Made by a program: the position numbers and the translations under genes. From Candidatus Thorarchaeota archaeon (GTDB lineage Archaea > Asgardarchaeota > Thorarchaeia > Thorarchaeales > Thorarchaeaceae): 64,000 nt of DNA. The stretch spans positions 1-64,000 of the forward strand of contig RDNZ01000006.1 in NCBI GenBank assembly GCA_011364905.1. The letters run 5' to 3'. The notes under the pieces were generated by a model that worked only from the letters and a program-made list of their open reading frames with translations, had not been told where the DNA came from and ran no database searches. The first letter of the stretch is position 1, and each line of letters begins with the position of its first letter. Positions 17,592 to 27,000 of this stretch are shown piece after piece.

Positions 17592-18314
17592 GTGTCTCAA
17601 GAAGGACCGGATGATCTCGACAAAGTCTTCAAGGCTTTAGGCAATGAAACGCGCAGGAGAATTTTACGTCTTCTTGCACAGAGCGAGAGATATCCATATG
17701 AACTAAGCAAGGTCCTCGGATTAACGCCTCGTGGCGTGTTTAAGCATTTGGAAGCCTTGCAGGATGCAGGCTTGGTGGAGAGGGAACATGGCGAGAGTGA
17801 ATTGGGACCAGATAGAGTATATTATCGTCTGAATGTTCGATTTGGGCTTTCCACAACAATTCTCCCGGACGCTTTTGTTGTGCGAGTAACGAGTCGAGGC
17901 GAACATGGAAGGCGTCTTATCATCCCGCAAGGATTCATAATACCTGAAGCTAGACCTGATGTAGCCGCAGTCAGGAATTTGCTACGAGAGCTCGGGAAAG
18001 TCAATAGACAACTGGAAAAACTTGACGAAGACAGAATGCGATTCGCATCTCTCAGAGGGCAGATAATTCGTCAGATTGAGGCGGTAATGGAGTACGCAGA
18101 ATGGGATGAAGAAAGCTGTCAGAAGGTTAGAACACTCATTGATCCAATACGCCAGCAGGTTGATGACACAACTGAGGAGCGAGAGGATGCGTGGGCGTGT
18201 TCCGTACAAGAGGCCCTCAAACTCTTCGAGAGTCTGTTGACAGGAAAATCATTCCCGAAAAAGAAGAAACCCGAATCTGAAGACGACATAGAGTTAGTTG
18301 CAGATCCGGAGTAA
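17592..18314 (+). CDS. ArsR-type winged-helix regulator, SurR-like architecture
   Basis: Residues 8-75 form an ArsR winged helix (FKALGNETRRRILRLLA, LTPRGVFKHLEALQDAGLVE). They are followed by a GPDRVYYRLN segment and a helical, coiled C-terminal half. This order resembles archaeal SurR, the sulfur-responsive regulator of Thermococcales. The CxxC redox pair of SurR is absent: the corresponding stretch reads AQSERYPYEL. It therefore probably senses something else. The start is GTG with only a weak ribosome site. It opens a block of RecA-like and receiver genes and may regulate them or the small upstream gene. Confidence 0.82.
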   Translation: MSQEGPDDLDKVFKALGNETRRRILRLLAQSERYPYELSKVLGLTPRGVFKHLEALQDAGLVEREHGESELGPDRVYYRLNVRFGLSTTILPDAFVVRVTSRGEHGRRLIIPQGFIIPEARPDVAAVRNLLRELGKVNRQLEKLDEDRMRFASLRGQIIRQIEAVMEYAEWDEESCQKVRTLIDPIRQQVDDTTEEREDAWACSVQEALKLFESLLTGKSFPKKKKPESEDDIELVADPE

Positions 18315-18316
18315 AA

Positions 18317-19000
18317 CTACCAATTCCAGACTATCTTCCACTCCAATCGCTTCTGGCTTGACATGCTTGGTACGTATTCAATTGGATTGTATGGCAGCTC
18401 AACGCCTTTTGCCTTCTTAACAGTGAGATAATGCTTACCCTTCGATGTGGTCAAAGTGATGATTCCCTGTGCTAGAGAATACAACTGATTGATAGTGACC
18501 TCATCTGCAGTTTCTGCATGTACAAGATAAAACTCGTTAGAGCCAATCTTGATGCTCTCTTCAACACACTCTTTGAAGAACTGAACGACATCCCGTGCTG
18601 AGAAATCAATCAGAAGAGGTGTCAAACCCTCAAAGGTAATGAGATTTGGCATCAAGTCCTTTCTGAGGCTTCTAAGCTGGATATTGATCTCGTGAAGATG
18701 TGGAGAACAAGTGTATTCACCAAGGGTGCTCTGACCGTAGCTAACTTCCATGATTTTGAATCCATTACCTTGCATCTGTGCAAGCTCGGTCATAAGAGAC
18801 CGGTTTCTTGCCTCTGTAATGACCTCTAGCGTTGATAGTCCAAGCTCAATCGCTCTTCTGAGAAGTGTGAGCATGAAAAGGTCGTAATGACTGTCCTGCG
18901 AAGCCATTACAAGGAAGACATATCCCTTTGGGGGTCGCGTGAGTAGATTGTCCACTATGCTGTATTTTGAACCATTTTGATCAACTGGTCCTTCTTGCAT
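18317..19000 (-). CDS. RecA/KaiC-like protein without Walker A
   Basis: This 227-residue protein has the alternating strand-helix pattern of KaiC/RecA-like domains (KGYVFLVMASQDS, ITFEGLTPLLIDFSARDV, ADEVTINQLYSLAQGIITL). The P-loop position holds MASQDSHYD, so ATP binding is unlikely. The final strands (GKHYLTVKKAKGVELPYNPIEY) match the C-terminal part of archaeal KaiC relatives. It begins 12 bases after the stop of a receiver-domain gene, so the two are probably co-transcribed and may act as a signal receiver and its output partner. The fold assignment is by eye. Confidence 0.6.
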   Translation of the reverse strand: MQEGPVDQNGSKYSIVDNLLTRPPKGYVFLVMASQDSHYDLFMLTLLRRAIELGLSTLEVITEARNRSLMTELAQMQGNGFKIMEVSYGQSTLGEYTCSPHLHEINIQLRSLRKDLMPNLITFEGLTPLLIDFSARDVVQFFKECVEESIKIGSNEFYLVHAETADEVTINQLYSLAQGIITLTTSKGKHYLTVKKAKGVELPYNPIEYVPSMSSQKRLEWKIVWNW

Positions 19001-19012
19001 ATGGTTTCACGC

Positions 19013-19396
19013 TCATTCATTTATTCCAAGATGTTTTCTTATGGTGGCTACGAGTGCTTTGCCTGAAAATGGCTTGACAATGTATTCGTCAGCACCAGCA
19101 GCTTCTCCTCTTTCAACATCACTACTAAGACCCTTAGCAGTGAACATTAGAATAGGAGTATCTTTGAAAGCTGCAATTCCTTTCAGTCTCTTGCAGACCT
19201 CAAAACCGTCAATGGTCGGAAGCATCACGTCGAGAAGAATAAGGTCAGGGACTTGTTCACATGCCAGTTCTATTGCACGCTCTCCATCACCTGCCACCAC
19301 TACCTCAAATCCATGTTTCTCTAGGAATGTCTTAGCTAGTTCAGTTGTCATCTGTTCATCATCGACAACCAGTATTTTCTTGCCGTCATTGTTCAT
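19013..19396 (-). CDS. stand-alone response-regulator receiver (CheY-like)
   Basis: This 127-residue receiver has the acidic pair in ILVVDDEQ, the phospho-acceptor Asp in LILLDVMLP, a Thr in ILMFTAKG and the Lys in YIVKPFSG. No output domain is attached. It would be phosphorylated on Asp by a histidine kinase, but none is encoded in the window. The start could be the ATG at 19396 or a GTG three codons earlier. The next gene, a RecA-like protein without Walker A, begins 12 bases downstream. Confidence 0.93.
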   Translation of the reverse strand: MNNDGKKILVVDDEQMTTELAKTFLEKHGFEVVVAGDGERAIELACEQVPDLILLDVMLPTIDGFEVCKRLKGIAAFKDTPILMFTAKGLSSDVERGEAAGADEYIVKPFSGKALVATIRKHLGINE

Positions 19397-19529
19397 ATCT
19401 CTCACCAGTGGTAAGTATTAATGTCGCCTAGACAACATTGGGATGAATTCTCCTTGGTTTTATAGTATGAATAGGATTCTGCCAGAACCGCATTTGCTCA
19501 GTTTTTTGTCGGCTCATCGCAATCAATCC

Positions 19530-20912
19530 TCATACAATTGGTACTAACTCATAGTCCAAGAATCCTTTCGACAGCAAAGGTTTCACGGCGAGATAATTAG
19601 TCCGTGGATTGACCCCACAGACACTTAGGACACCATTTAATTCCTGAACTCTGAGATGTATGCTATATGCAATCGATCCACTTTTCAGTCCCTGTTGTTC
19701 ACCGAGAATACTGATTGTTGCGCGGTTTGCAGCGGGTAACGAAGCCGTGATCTCAGCAATCATTCCTTTGACATCTGTCACACCATACTTGTTTTCAAGA
19801 GTATCAAGTGAGAACAGCTCTGTTGCTTCAGTGTCGAATTTGCGTTCGAGTTGATTCGCCTCATATCGAATCTCTTGAAGTGTTTTCCAAGGATCATCAT
19901 CTATTGCTCTCACATTGTCAAGATAGTCTACTGCATGTCTTCCAAAGAAAACTACTTGTTCTTCAACCAACGTAGCGTCAACAAAGTGGCATAGTCCCTG
20001 AGTGAATTGTTCTGGTGACCAGCCCTCTGGGAGCAAAATCACTGCTGGGCGTCCCAGTTGTAAGTGATTCGAAAGGAATGGGATATAGATTGTTTCCAAG
20101 TATGGTGCAGCCAGATTTTCAACCTCAATAAGGCTGAGTGCACCCTTCTGAAATCCACCACCAATGATTCCATCTAGACTTCTATTGCCGGTAGAAATTC
20201 TACCAGAAGCAGGGTCCTTTGTTGGCTCTCTTTCAATCGTTATAGGCGGAAATTGGTGAACATGCCATGGAACATAGGTAAAACGACCGTTGTTAAGTGT
20301 GAATAGAAATGTGTCCTGTGTCAAGGGCATGAATCGCATCTTTTCGATAGTCATTTGGCGATACATCCTTTGGTCTTCACGGAGTTTTCGTAGTCGGATG
20401 ATTGCATCTGCAGAATGATGGAGAGGCTTTTGCTGTTCTTGGTCCCAGTCACCCTCAGTGACAAGTACGAGTTTCTTTCCTTCATTCCTTGCCGCAAAGA
20501 TTAGAGACTGCTGAATTTCGTATCTATCGTCGACTTTTACAGGCATTAAGAAATCGGTCCATGAATCTATGATCACTACATTGTGCGATTCCGAGATTGG
20601 TGATCCTCCCAGAAGTTTTCTCAACTGCTCATGTAGCGGGTCCACATGCATTGGACCTTCGTTATGGGTTCTCCAGTAGTGCGCCAGTACATGTCGATCC
20701 GGCCAGTTTTGCTGAGATGATAGCTCTTTGTCCGAAACAGACATAGACTCAGCATTGGAGAGGATGAGAAAGGAGTCCTGAAACTCACGAAACACCTCTT
20801 GAACAAAGAGCGTTTTTCCTGTTCCGGGTTTTCCTGTAACGACGATGACATATCCTGATTTTGAGTCTAATGCATCCCTAATACTAGGAGGAATTGAGCC
20901 TTCACTGCTCAT
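19530..20912 (-). CDS. double RecA/KaiC-like ATPase, second domain degenerate
   Basis: The first domain of this 460-residue protein has a Walker A GKPGTGKT at 27-34 and a Walker B-like VVIIDSWTDF near 116. The second begins with the KaiC motif STGNRSLDGIIGGGFQKGA (about 240), but its P-loop position reads EVENLAAPY and cannot bind ATP in the usual way. Double-domain KaiC relatives act in archaeal signalling, so this may be a conformational switch. An AAGGAGC ribosome site precedes the ATG and a TATA-like CTTATAT lies about 46 bases upstream. A receiver gene lies downstream and a TPR protein gene upstream, all on one strand. Confidence 0.8.
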   Translation of the reverse strand: MSSEGSIPPSIRDALDSKSGYVIVVTGKPGTGKTLFVQEVFREFQDSFLILSNAESMSVSDKELSSQQNWPDRHVLAHYWRTHNEGPMHVDPLHEQLRKLLGGSPISESHNVVIIDSWTDFLMPVKVDDRYEIQQSLIFAARNEGKKLVLVTEGDWDQEQQKPLHHSADAIIRLRKLREDQRMYRQMTIEKMRFMPLTQDTFLFTLNNGRFTYVPWHVHQFPPITIEREPTKDPASGRISTGNRSLDGIIGGGFQKGALSLIEVENLAAPYLETIYIPFLSNHLQLGRPAVILLPEGWSPEQFTQGLCHFVDATLVEEQVVFFGRHAVDYLDNVRAIDDDPWKTLQEIRYEANQLERKFDTEATELFSLDTLENKYGVTDVKGMIAEITASLPAANRATISILGEQQGLKSGSIAYSIHLRVQELNGVLSVCGVNPRTNYLAVKPLLSKGFLDYELVPIV

Positions 20913-20957
20913 TTCAATAAGCTCCTTTCTTGCGCAAATGGAGTGCGCTAGTTATGA

Positions 20958-20965
20958 GATATAAG
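20958..20965 (-). promoter_or_regulatory. TATA box of the double RecA ATPase gene
   Basis: The minus strand reads CTTATATC about 46-53 bases before the ATG at 20912, with the AAGGAGC ribosome site between. This fits an archaeal promoter with a short leader. Confidence 0.4.
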
Positions 20966-21021
20966 ATTATGTGGCTCATTTATTCTAATCACTCTTGTGA
21001 AAATTCTTTCGAAATCAACAG

Positions 21022-22617
21022 CTAGTCTGCGATTTTGGTCATGAAATCCTTGAAATAGGGGCATAGACCGCCCATCCAATACAGGTTTCCAAAGCACTCC
21101 TTTCGCAGACCCAGCCTTTCCACTCTACACTCGAAACTCTTCTCACCGTCATAAAACACGCAGATGTCAGAATCAGACTTAGGATCACTCATCACCTTTT
21201 TTCTGGTGTCCTTCATCAAATTGAGCTCGGGGGAGTCAGACCAGGCGTCTCGTTTACCAAGAATGGATCGAATCATAGCGAGGGTCTTTTCTTTAGGCTT
21301 CTTGCCTTGCGCCCATAATGTGACTAGCTCGCTGACCTCAGCATTGAAGGCATATAGGCGGTGATCAATCTCGGAGGAAACTTTCTTAGCTTCTCTGTAC
21401 ATAGCCACTGCTTCATCAAAACGTTGCAGGATGTAGTTTGCATCACCGGCTAAGAATAGCGTCAATGCTTGTGTCGTGCGCATACCAGCTTTTTCTGAGA
21501 GCGTGATGACTTCGCTATAGAGCCGAAGCGCTTCCTCAGTGTCACCCTTCCGGAGTGCAACATCGCCAAGATTTGCAGTGGCTATTGCTATTCCCCGCAT
21601 ATACTCTGCTTCTTGGCTAATTTCCAAGGCACGACGGTTATAGGTCTCCATCTGAGAGACCTGATCAAGAGTTCGGTCAATTTCACCTACGTTGATCAGG
21701 GTTGCGGCCAATCCAATTTGATTATTGAGTTGCTGCTGAATGATAAGTAGCTCTTCGAATTGGTCCCTAGCCTCTTGGAGCCGTCCCATATTGAGATGAA
21801 TAACTCCCCTCAAATTCCGCGCATCTGCAGCACCCTGCAAATATCCCATCAGCTCATATGAACGAAGTGCACTTGTTACAAGACTCAGTGCGCGATCATG
21901 CTCATAGAATTCCTCGAGGATACGGCCTCTATAGAATTGGATATCTGTCAATGCTAGTTGGTGGTCAAGATGTTTTGCTGTATCCTGAGCTGAATCAAGC
22001 CGTATTAAAGCCTCCTCGCGAGACTCAGTCGAAGCAGCTATGAAAGCCAGGATTATTCTAGCACGCAGCAGCGCAGCTTGAACCATATTGCGGATAGCAG
22101 TGTCCTTTGCAGTGGCTTGGGTCACCTTCTCAATGCTTTCTGATGCAACTTCTCGAGCATGGTCGATGTATCCAAGATCGATTAGGACTGACGCGAGCTG
22201 ACCTGAGAGCTCCGCAAATCCAATGTAATCCTTTGCTTGCCATGTCTGATTCGTAATGTTTCGAAGATTGTTCAGCCATCTTGGATCAAGGCTTTGCCGA
22301 CAATAAGCAGCAGCAGCATATCCTCTTGCAGTTAGACTTGAGCGATCTTTGGAAAGAATCTGATTGTAGCCATACATTCCCCGTAAATAGCTGGCTTTTG
22401 CGCACATAGCGAGAAAAGCTGGACTTCGATTCTTCCATTCTCCGCTTCCTACATACTCAATCAATACATCTGTGAAGAGCATGAACCTTTCCTGCGTGGA
22501 ACGAGAATGTGTTTCTACTCTATGTCGAAGTTCTTCAATCTCAGTGTCCTCTAATCCGGTCCTATACATCATGAACTCCGGGATTATTGGATCATCTTGC
22601 ACTGTACATATCACCAT
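21022..22617 (-). CDS. TPR-repeat protein with C-terminal Cys cluster
   Basis: The 531-residue protein contains many 34-residue helical repeats (for example AAFLNLGEI/ATANLGDVALRKGDTEEALR-like units between about 100 and 430). Such arrays bind proteins or peptides. The last 60 residues are different: four Cys in the order CVFYDGEKSFEC, KECFG and GLCPYFKDF could bind a metal or form a redox site. It lies upstream of the double RecA ATPase on the same strand and divergent from a KaiC-type gene, so it may be a scaffold for that signalling block. Confidence 0.8.
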   Translation of the reverse strand: MVICTVQDDPIIPEFMMYRTGLEDTEIEELRHRVETHSRSTQERFMLFTDVLIEYVGSGEWKNRSPAFLAMCAKASYLRGMYGYNQILSKDRSSLTARGYAAAAYCRQSLDPRWLNNLRNITNQTWQAKDYIGFAELSGQLASVLIDLGYIDHAREVASESIEKVTQATAKDTAIRNMVQAALLRARIILAFIAASTESREEALIRLDSAQDTAKHLDHQLALTDIQFYRGRILEEFYEHDRALSLVTSALRSYELMGYLQGAADARNLRGVIHLNMGRLQEARDQFEELLIIQQQLNNQIGLAATLINVGEIDRTLDQVSQMETYNRRALEISQEAEYMRGIAIATANLGDVALRKGDTEEALRLYSEVITLSEKAGMRTTQALTLFLAGDANYILQRFDEAVAMYREAKKVSSEIDHRLYAFNAEVSELVTLWAQGKKPKEKTLAMIRSILGKRDAWSDSPELNLMKDTRKKVMSDPKSDSDICVFYDGEKSFECRVERLGLRKECFGNLYWMGGLCPYFKDFMTKIAD

Positions 22618-22823
22618 TTTCTGGTGAGCCTATTAGTTCCTGCTCCTCGTTGCTGTTGCAATTTGGGGCCATCAAAAGGCTTCTAGTGGTTTTCTTCGCC
22701 AAGAATGGCACTGTCGCGAAATATAGCTTTCGAGGATGTATAAAGTCGAAGATTTGCATAATATGGATTGTTGTTTGTGAAAAGTTAAAACGGGCGCTGT
22801 AATGAAAATGCAGGTGGTTTCGT

Positions 22824-23579
22824 ATGCCAAAAACCCGTGTCAATTCAGGAGTCCCTGGTCTTGATGAATTACTCATGGGAGGATTCGTCAAGGGAAGATC
22901 AACACTCATTGCAGGTGGTCCAGGTACTGGAAAAAGTATTCTAACGTGGCACTTTCTCTTTGATGGAGTGGAAAAGGGAGAGAATGGATTGTTGGTATCT
23001 CTTGATCAAACATCTGAGATGATCATTGATGATATGTCAGATTTCGGATGGAGTCCTGAAGACGCAATGGAAAATGGTTCCCTCACCATACTCAGTGGGA
23101 CCCTGAAGTTGGTCCCGGCTGAATCCGGCTATGAATATGTCATCGGATTCGACCACCCCTTGCTTAGAGAACAACCTTTCACGGTACCTCGTTTGGCTGA
23201 ACTAGTACGGAAGAAAGCCGCAGAAGTCAATGCAAGACGAATTGTCATTGATGGCCTCGGGCCGCTCCTAGAACTCGCAGGAAATCGTTCAGAAATACGC
23301 CAACTGGTCTACGGTTTCATACGTGACATTGTTGATTCGGATTCAACCATTATCCTTACTCATGAACTGAAAGCAAGCGATACTGCCCAAAACGATGAGA
23401 TGCCATATTTCATCTGCGATGGTGTCGTTGTTTTGAACATGCTATATACATCGGGTGATTATGTTCGTACAATGCGAGTTGTGAAGATGAGAGGGGCAAA
23501 TCATACTATGCATCCAATAATGTTCAAGATTGGGACAGAGGGGATTAATGCGTTCCCAGATGCACGTCTTCCCGAATAA
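22824..23579 (+). CDS. KaiC-type RecA ATPase
   Basis: This 251-residue protein is a single KaiC domain. It opens with the motif SGVPGLDELLMGGFVKGRS, followed by Walker A GGPGTGKS at 31-38, and a Walker B-like RIVIDGLGPLL near 136. The C-terminal strands (YVRTMRVVKMRGANHTMHP) include the KMRGxxH motif common to the family. KaiC relatives in archaea are ATP-dependent switches in signalling and regulation. All core residues are present, unlike the two degenerate relatives on the opposite strand. It converges on a receiver gene seven bases away. Confidence 0.9.
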   Translation: MPKTRVNSGVPGLDELLMGGFVKGRSTLIAGGPGTGKSILTWHFLFDGVEKGENGLLVSLDQTSEMIIDDMSDFGWSPEDAMENGSLTILSGTLKLVPAESGYEYVIGFDHPLLREQPFTVPRLAELVRKKAAEVNARRIVIDGLGPLLELAGNRSEIRQLVYGFIRDIVDSDSTIILTHELKASDTAQNDEMPYFICDGVVVLNMLYTSGDYVRTMRVVKMRGANHTMHPIMFKIGTEGINAFPDARLPE

Positions 23580-23586
23580 GCAGACA

Positions 23587-23964
23587 TCAAAAGACTGGTT
23601 TTACCTTTCGCACTGTCTCAGTCATATCATACATACTGAAAGGTTTCTGGAGGAAAGCTCGTGCGCCGACAGCTAAAACTGTTTCGCCCACACCTTCTAT
23701 TGGGTCAGATATGACCACGATCGAAATCACAGGATCAACGTCCAGAATATCTTCAATGAGCCGCACGAGTCCACTCTGCTCTATATTGAAATCGATCAGC
23801 ACAACTGCGGGCTTTAGGCTTTGACTCAGTATAAGTAGGCTTTGAGCATCGTCAGCCTCGCCCACTACATTAAAACCAGAATCTTCGAGGGCCATTTTTA
23901 GAAGTACCCTGAGTAGGGGAATCTCTCCAGCCACGATAACACCGGAGTGAGGTACATCTATCAA
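23587..23964 (-). CDS. stand-alone receiver domain, reduced acidic pocket
   Basis: The 125-residue protein has a receiver fold with the likely phospho-acceptor Asp in AVVLIDFNIE, a Ser in IVVISDPIE and the conserved Lys in FLQKPFSM. The usual N-terminal acidic pair is reduced to a single Glu (VIVAGEIPLLR), which may weaken magnesium binding and phosphorylation. No output domain is present. It is followed on the same strand by nothing and preceded by another receiver 51 bases upstream. Confidence 0.85.
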   Translation of the reverse strand: MIDVPHSGVIVAGEIPLLRVLLKMALEDSGFNVVGEADDAQSLLILSQSLKPAVVLIDFNIEQSGLVRLIEDILDVDPVISIVVISDPIEGVGETVLAVGARAFLQKPFSMYDMTETVRKVKPVF

Positions 23965-24015
23965 GTCAATCCTGCCCCCTAGGACAATTGTTCGATTTAG
24001 AGTACAAGTATATCA

Positions 24016-24378
24016 TCAGTCAGCCACAGCACTCTCTACCAAGTCCAGCATGTGCCGAATAGTGACCGGTTTAAGACCAAAACTTGCGGCGCCACTGCCC
24101 ATGGCTTGCTCCCTAACGTTGGCATCAGCACTGATGAAAACAATCTTCGCTTTCGGATCAATATCGAGGATTTCCTTCATCGTTTGCATGCCGTCCTTGT
24201 TAGGCATTCGATGATCCAGGATAATGACCTCAGGCTTCGGATTCAGAGCAACGAACTTCTCCACAGCCTCGGCTCCATCATAAGCATCGGCTACAACCTC
24301 ATGACCTTTGATGCTGAAGACGTCTTTGTAGAGCCTGTGAAGAATCGCCTCATCATCTACTATGAAGATTGTGACCAT
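24016..24378 (-). CDS. stand-alone response-regulator receiver (CheY-like)
   Basis: This 120-residue receiver is complete: an acidic pair in IFIVDDEAI, the acceptor Asp in VIILDHRMP, a Ser in IVFISADAN and Lys in GLKPVT. It lacks an output domain and so must act by binding a partner. It lies 51 bases upstream of a second receiver with a weaker site, suggesting co-transcription of a strong and a weak receiver. Confidence 0.93.
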   Translation of the reverse strand: MVTIFIVDDEAILHRLYKDVFSIKGHEVVADAYDGAEAVEKFVALNPKPEVIILDHRMPNKDGMQTMKEILDIDPKAKIVFISADANVREQAMGSGAASFGLKPVTIRHMLDLVESAVAD

Positions 24379-24658
24379 ATGCTTCTTCCAACCTCAGATT
24401 CGTGTCTGACTAAGAACAAATACAATGTCAATAGATTAACATTGTGCGTCTATTGGTGTGCGACACTGCTCTCTGTCCTTCGTGACGGCTGTACTGTACA
24501 TGCCGATAGCGAGATTTGGGATATAAATTATATGTGGCTGAGTATAATTGTAGTAATTCTCTCAAGCTTTAGCCATACTTGTCTAGAATTGTGTTGCCAA
24601 AGATATTTCTGGATAAAGAATGAAACCTACCTACCATTGGCCTAAGGTGTGATACATC

Positions 24659-25027
24659 ATGAGTGATATGTTTTCAATAGATGCACCTGACCTCGAACTC
24701 ATGGGTAAATTGACAATTGAGATGGCTGAAAACCAAATAACAAGAACAGGAATGCCTACTGCGATCATTTCCACATCAGCTCTTGCACGTCAAATCATTC
24801 GTACCAAACACGAAATTCCAGCAAATCAGATGAAGAGTCATCCTGAACTCTTTGAATCAATGAAGCGGCTTGCCATTGAATTCATAGATCATTCAATCTT
24901 AGAAAGACACTCTAGAGTGTACTCAAACAACAAATGCTACTGGTTCTTCAGGGTAGGCCAAATCGAAGACAATGTCATATGCGGATTTCTTGAGGTTGAA
25001 AACAAGCCTTCATGCCTTGACTCCTAG
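24659..25027 (+). CDS. hypothetical protein
   Basis: I do not recognise this 122-residue soluble protein. It is helical in the first two thirds (MGKLTIEMAENQITRTG, ESMKRLAIEFIDHSIL) and ends with beta-like segments (CYWFFRVGQIED, VICGFLEVE). AAGGTG lies about nine bases before the ATG. Two TATA-like stretches occur near 24520-24550. It stands at the edge of the gene-poor region. Confidence 0.65.
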   Translation: MSDMFSIDAPDLELMGKLTIEMAENQITRTGMPTAIISTSALARQIIRTKHEIPANQMKSHPELFESMKRLAIEFIDHSILERHSRVYSNNKCYWFFRVGQIEDNVICGFLEVENKPSCLDS

Positions 25028-26267
25028 CACTGAATTCCGTCAAAACCTGTGTTTCTAACATACTTTTCGAAAAATCGACAGTCTTGTTTTACTGAGTGTC
25101 GTTATATATTATCATTTACTAATGTTTTTATATTTTTGACACTTGTTTGATTTATTGTTTCTATTGCCCCTAATACTATATAATAGGTCATATATAGCGG
25201 AAAATGTTCTCGTCCCAGTAATAGTCTACCACCCAATGTTCATCCTGTGATCGTATGCATTGATCCGTAATCCCAGAAACGCCGAATAAAAGTGAAAAAC
25301 AGCGATAATCTTCATACCCAAAAAACAAATACAGACACATATTGCCAAGAGAGAAATGGCATACACCCATACTCATTATGTGTGTACTGGTACCTTTTGG
25401 CGTAAATAACCCTGCTTCTTTACCACTATTTTATGGAGATGATTACTATAGCACATTATCTGGGTATGAGAAGAATTTAGGAAGATGGAATAAGTGAATT
25501 GGCCGTGACCCAAGAAGCACAACTAGAACATGAATTACCTGATCCAAAGAAGCAAGAAAGAATCTTAGCAAACTGTAACCTTTCCCTAAAATACCTTTGA
25601 TTGGTACATAATGTTCCAAACACCGGCATATTTTTTAATATAATGTTTGTTTATAAAATATAATATTCATTAAGGTAAAAGTGACGAAAAATCGACAGGT
25701 AGTGAGCGATGGAAGTGAGGAATAAAAACAATAGTTAATAATGAAATTGGAATCTCGAAACCTGGAAAATAAGCCAAATTGGTAGACTAGTACAATTCCT
25801 GGAGCGCTTGAATTACCATCTTGCATAGGCTTTTTCGACTGATTACACATTAAACTACTGCAGTCACATGCTACATGTGATGGGGAAAACGCTTGATTAA
25901 TCTGGTACGCCCTGCATTTCAACAAGATCAACAATAATGAACTTCTTCTGAATCAGGGACACAGATCGAAGCAGAACGGAATATGGGATATTCCTTGTTT
26001 TGTACCTGCTAGGAATATACTACTCGAGATATTACAAGGGCCAAGATAGGTTCCTTCTGATGTAAAACCTCCGACCATTGATTAACCAGCATATATCGAA
26101 TATGAAGAATTTAGCTCAGGCCACTCGATTACTTTGCATCCCGCTGATGCTAATCCACAGTCATATTTCACCTATAGAAACACTACTAGATGACATAAAA
26201 TCTAAGAGTCAATTAATCAAATACAGGAAGGAACAAACTCAACTTGCGTGCAATTGAGGGATTGCAT
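25028..26267. other. AT-rich stretch with no convincing gene
   Basis: About 1.24 kb is markedly AT-rich, with several T-runs and TATA-like words. Short open frames at 25188-25376 and 25635-25934 on the minus strand lack ribosome sites and a coding-like composition. A short peptide frame at 25505-25600 on the plus strand (starting MTQEAQLEHELPDPKKQER) looks protein-like and could be a gene remnant, but upstream of it the frame is closed. No repeat, tRNA or mobile element was recognised. Confidence 0.5.
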
Positions 26268-26897
26268 ATGCTCATGTACTATCTCCCTATCATTTTTACT
26301 GCTATAATATGCTATTGCAGTTTTCGGGAAAGTCAATGGCTAAGGAAGAAAAGGAGTGGTATGATATTCCTACTTCTAGGTACTCTTGTCATTTCACCTT
26401 TTTTGATAGGCAGTCAGATTGAAATCAATGCTTATTACTTTGGCAAAAAGAGTGTATCTGCTAACTTTTCCCTCTCACTAGGAGAACACAATAAACTGGG
26501 CCCCTTATCAAACCAAGGAGCTCTTTATGGATCGCATTTTTCGGTTCGAATTCTTGTGGAAAATGGAAATGTCACATTTTACATTGTGGATGAGAATCGA
26601 CCAGATGTATTCTATTATTTGGACAACTATGCAAATGAAACGTTTCTTTCTGTTTCTCTGCCATATCCTGTAGCTAACTGGACTGCAAACTACTATAATC
26701 CAAGTCAGAATCAAACCATAGATGTAAACACACAGATTATGTTGCTTGTCATCCTAATTTTTCCATCGCCATTGGCCCAAAGAATGCAAGTTTTACTAAT
26801 ACCGCATCAAATTCTGGCAACTCTGTGGATCTGTGCTGGAGTCGCATCATTTTATCAATGGAGACTGAAAACCAAACAAGAGAACAGCGAGTTTTGA
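26268..26897 (+). CDS. membrane protein with external domain, unknown
   Basis: The 209-residue protein has an N-terminal membrane helix, a second helix (MIFLLLGTLVISPFLIG), an external domain of about 90 residues with several Asn-X-Thr/Ser sequons, and one or two C-terminal helices. The fold is not recognised. The ATG at 26268 has GAGGG seven bases upstream. A TTG at 26244 would add eight residues. It sits alone in a gene-poor area. Confidence 0.65.
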   Translation: MLMYYLPIIFTAIICYCSFRESQWLRKKRSGMIFLLLGTLVISPFLIGSQIEINAYYFGKKSVSANFSLSLGEHNKLGPLSNQGALYGSHFSVRILVENGNVTFYIVDENRPDVFYYLDNYANETFLSVSLPYPVANWTANYYNPSQNQTIDVNTQIMLLVILIFPSPLAQRMQVLLIPHQILATLWICAGVASFYQWRLKTKQENSEF

Positions 26898-27000
26898 ATT
26901 AAGGCTCATAAGCACATGGTGATTTTGAGTTAGGCTTGTATTACAAGGTCCAATATACAAAGGTGTACCTATATAGTATGCAGTAAACGCTCTGTTTCAC

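Noticed and set aside
25188..25376. 62-codon minus-strand frame
   Set aside because: It has no ribosome site and an irregular composition, and lies in an AT-rich, gene-poor stretch.
25635..25934. 99-codon minus-strand frame
   Set aside because: It has no ribosome site, and its composition is that of random AT-rich sequence.
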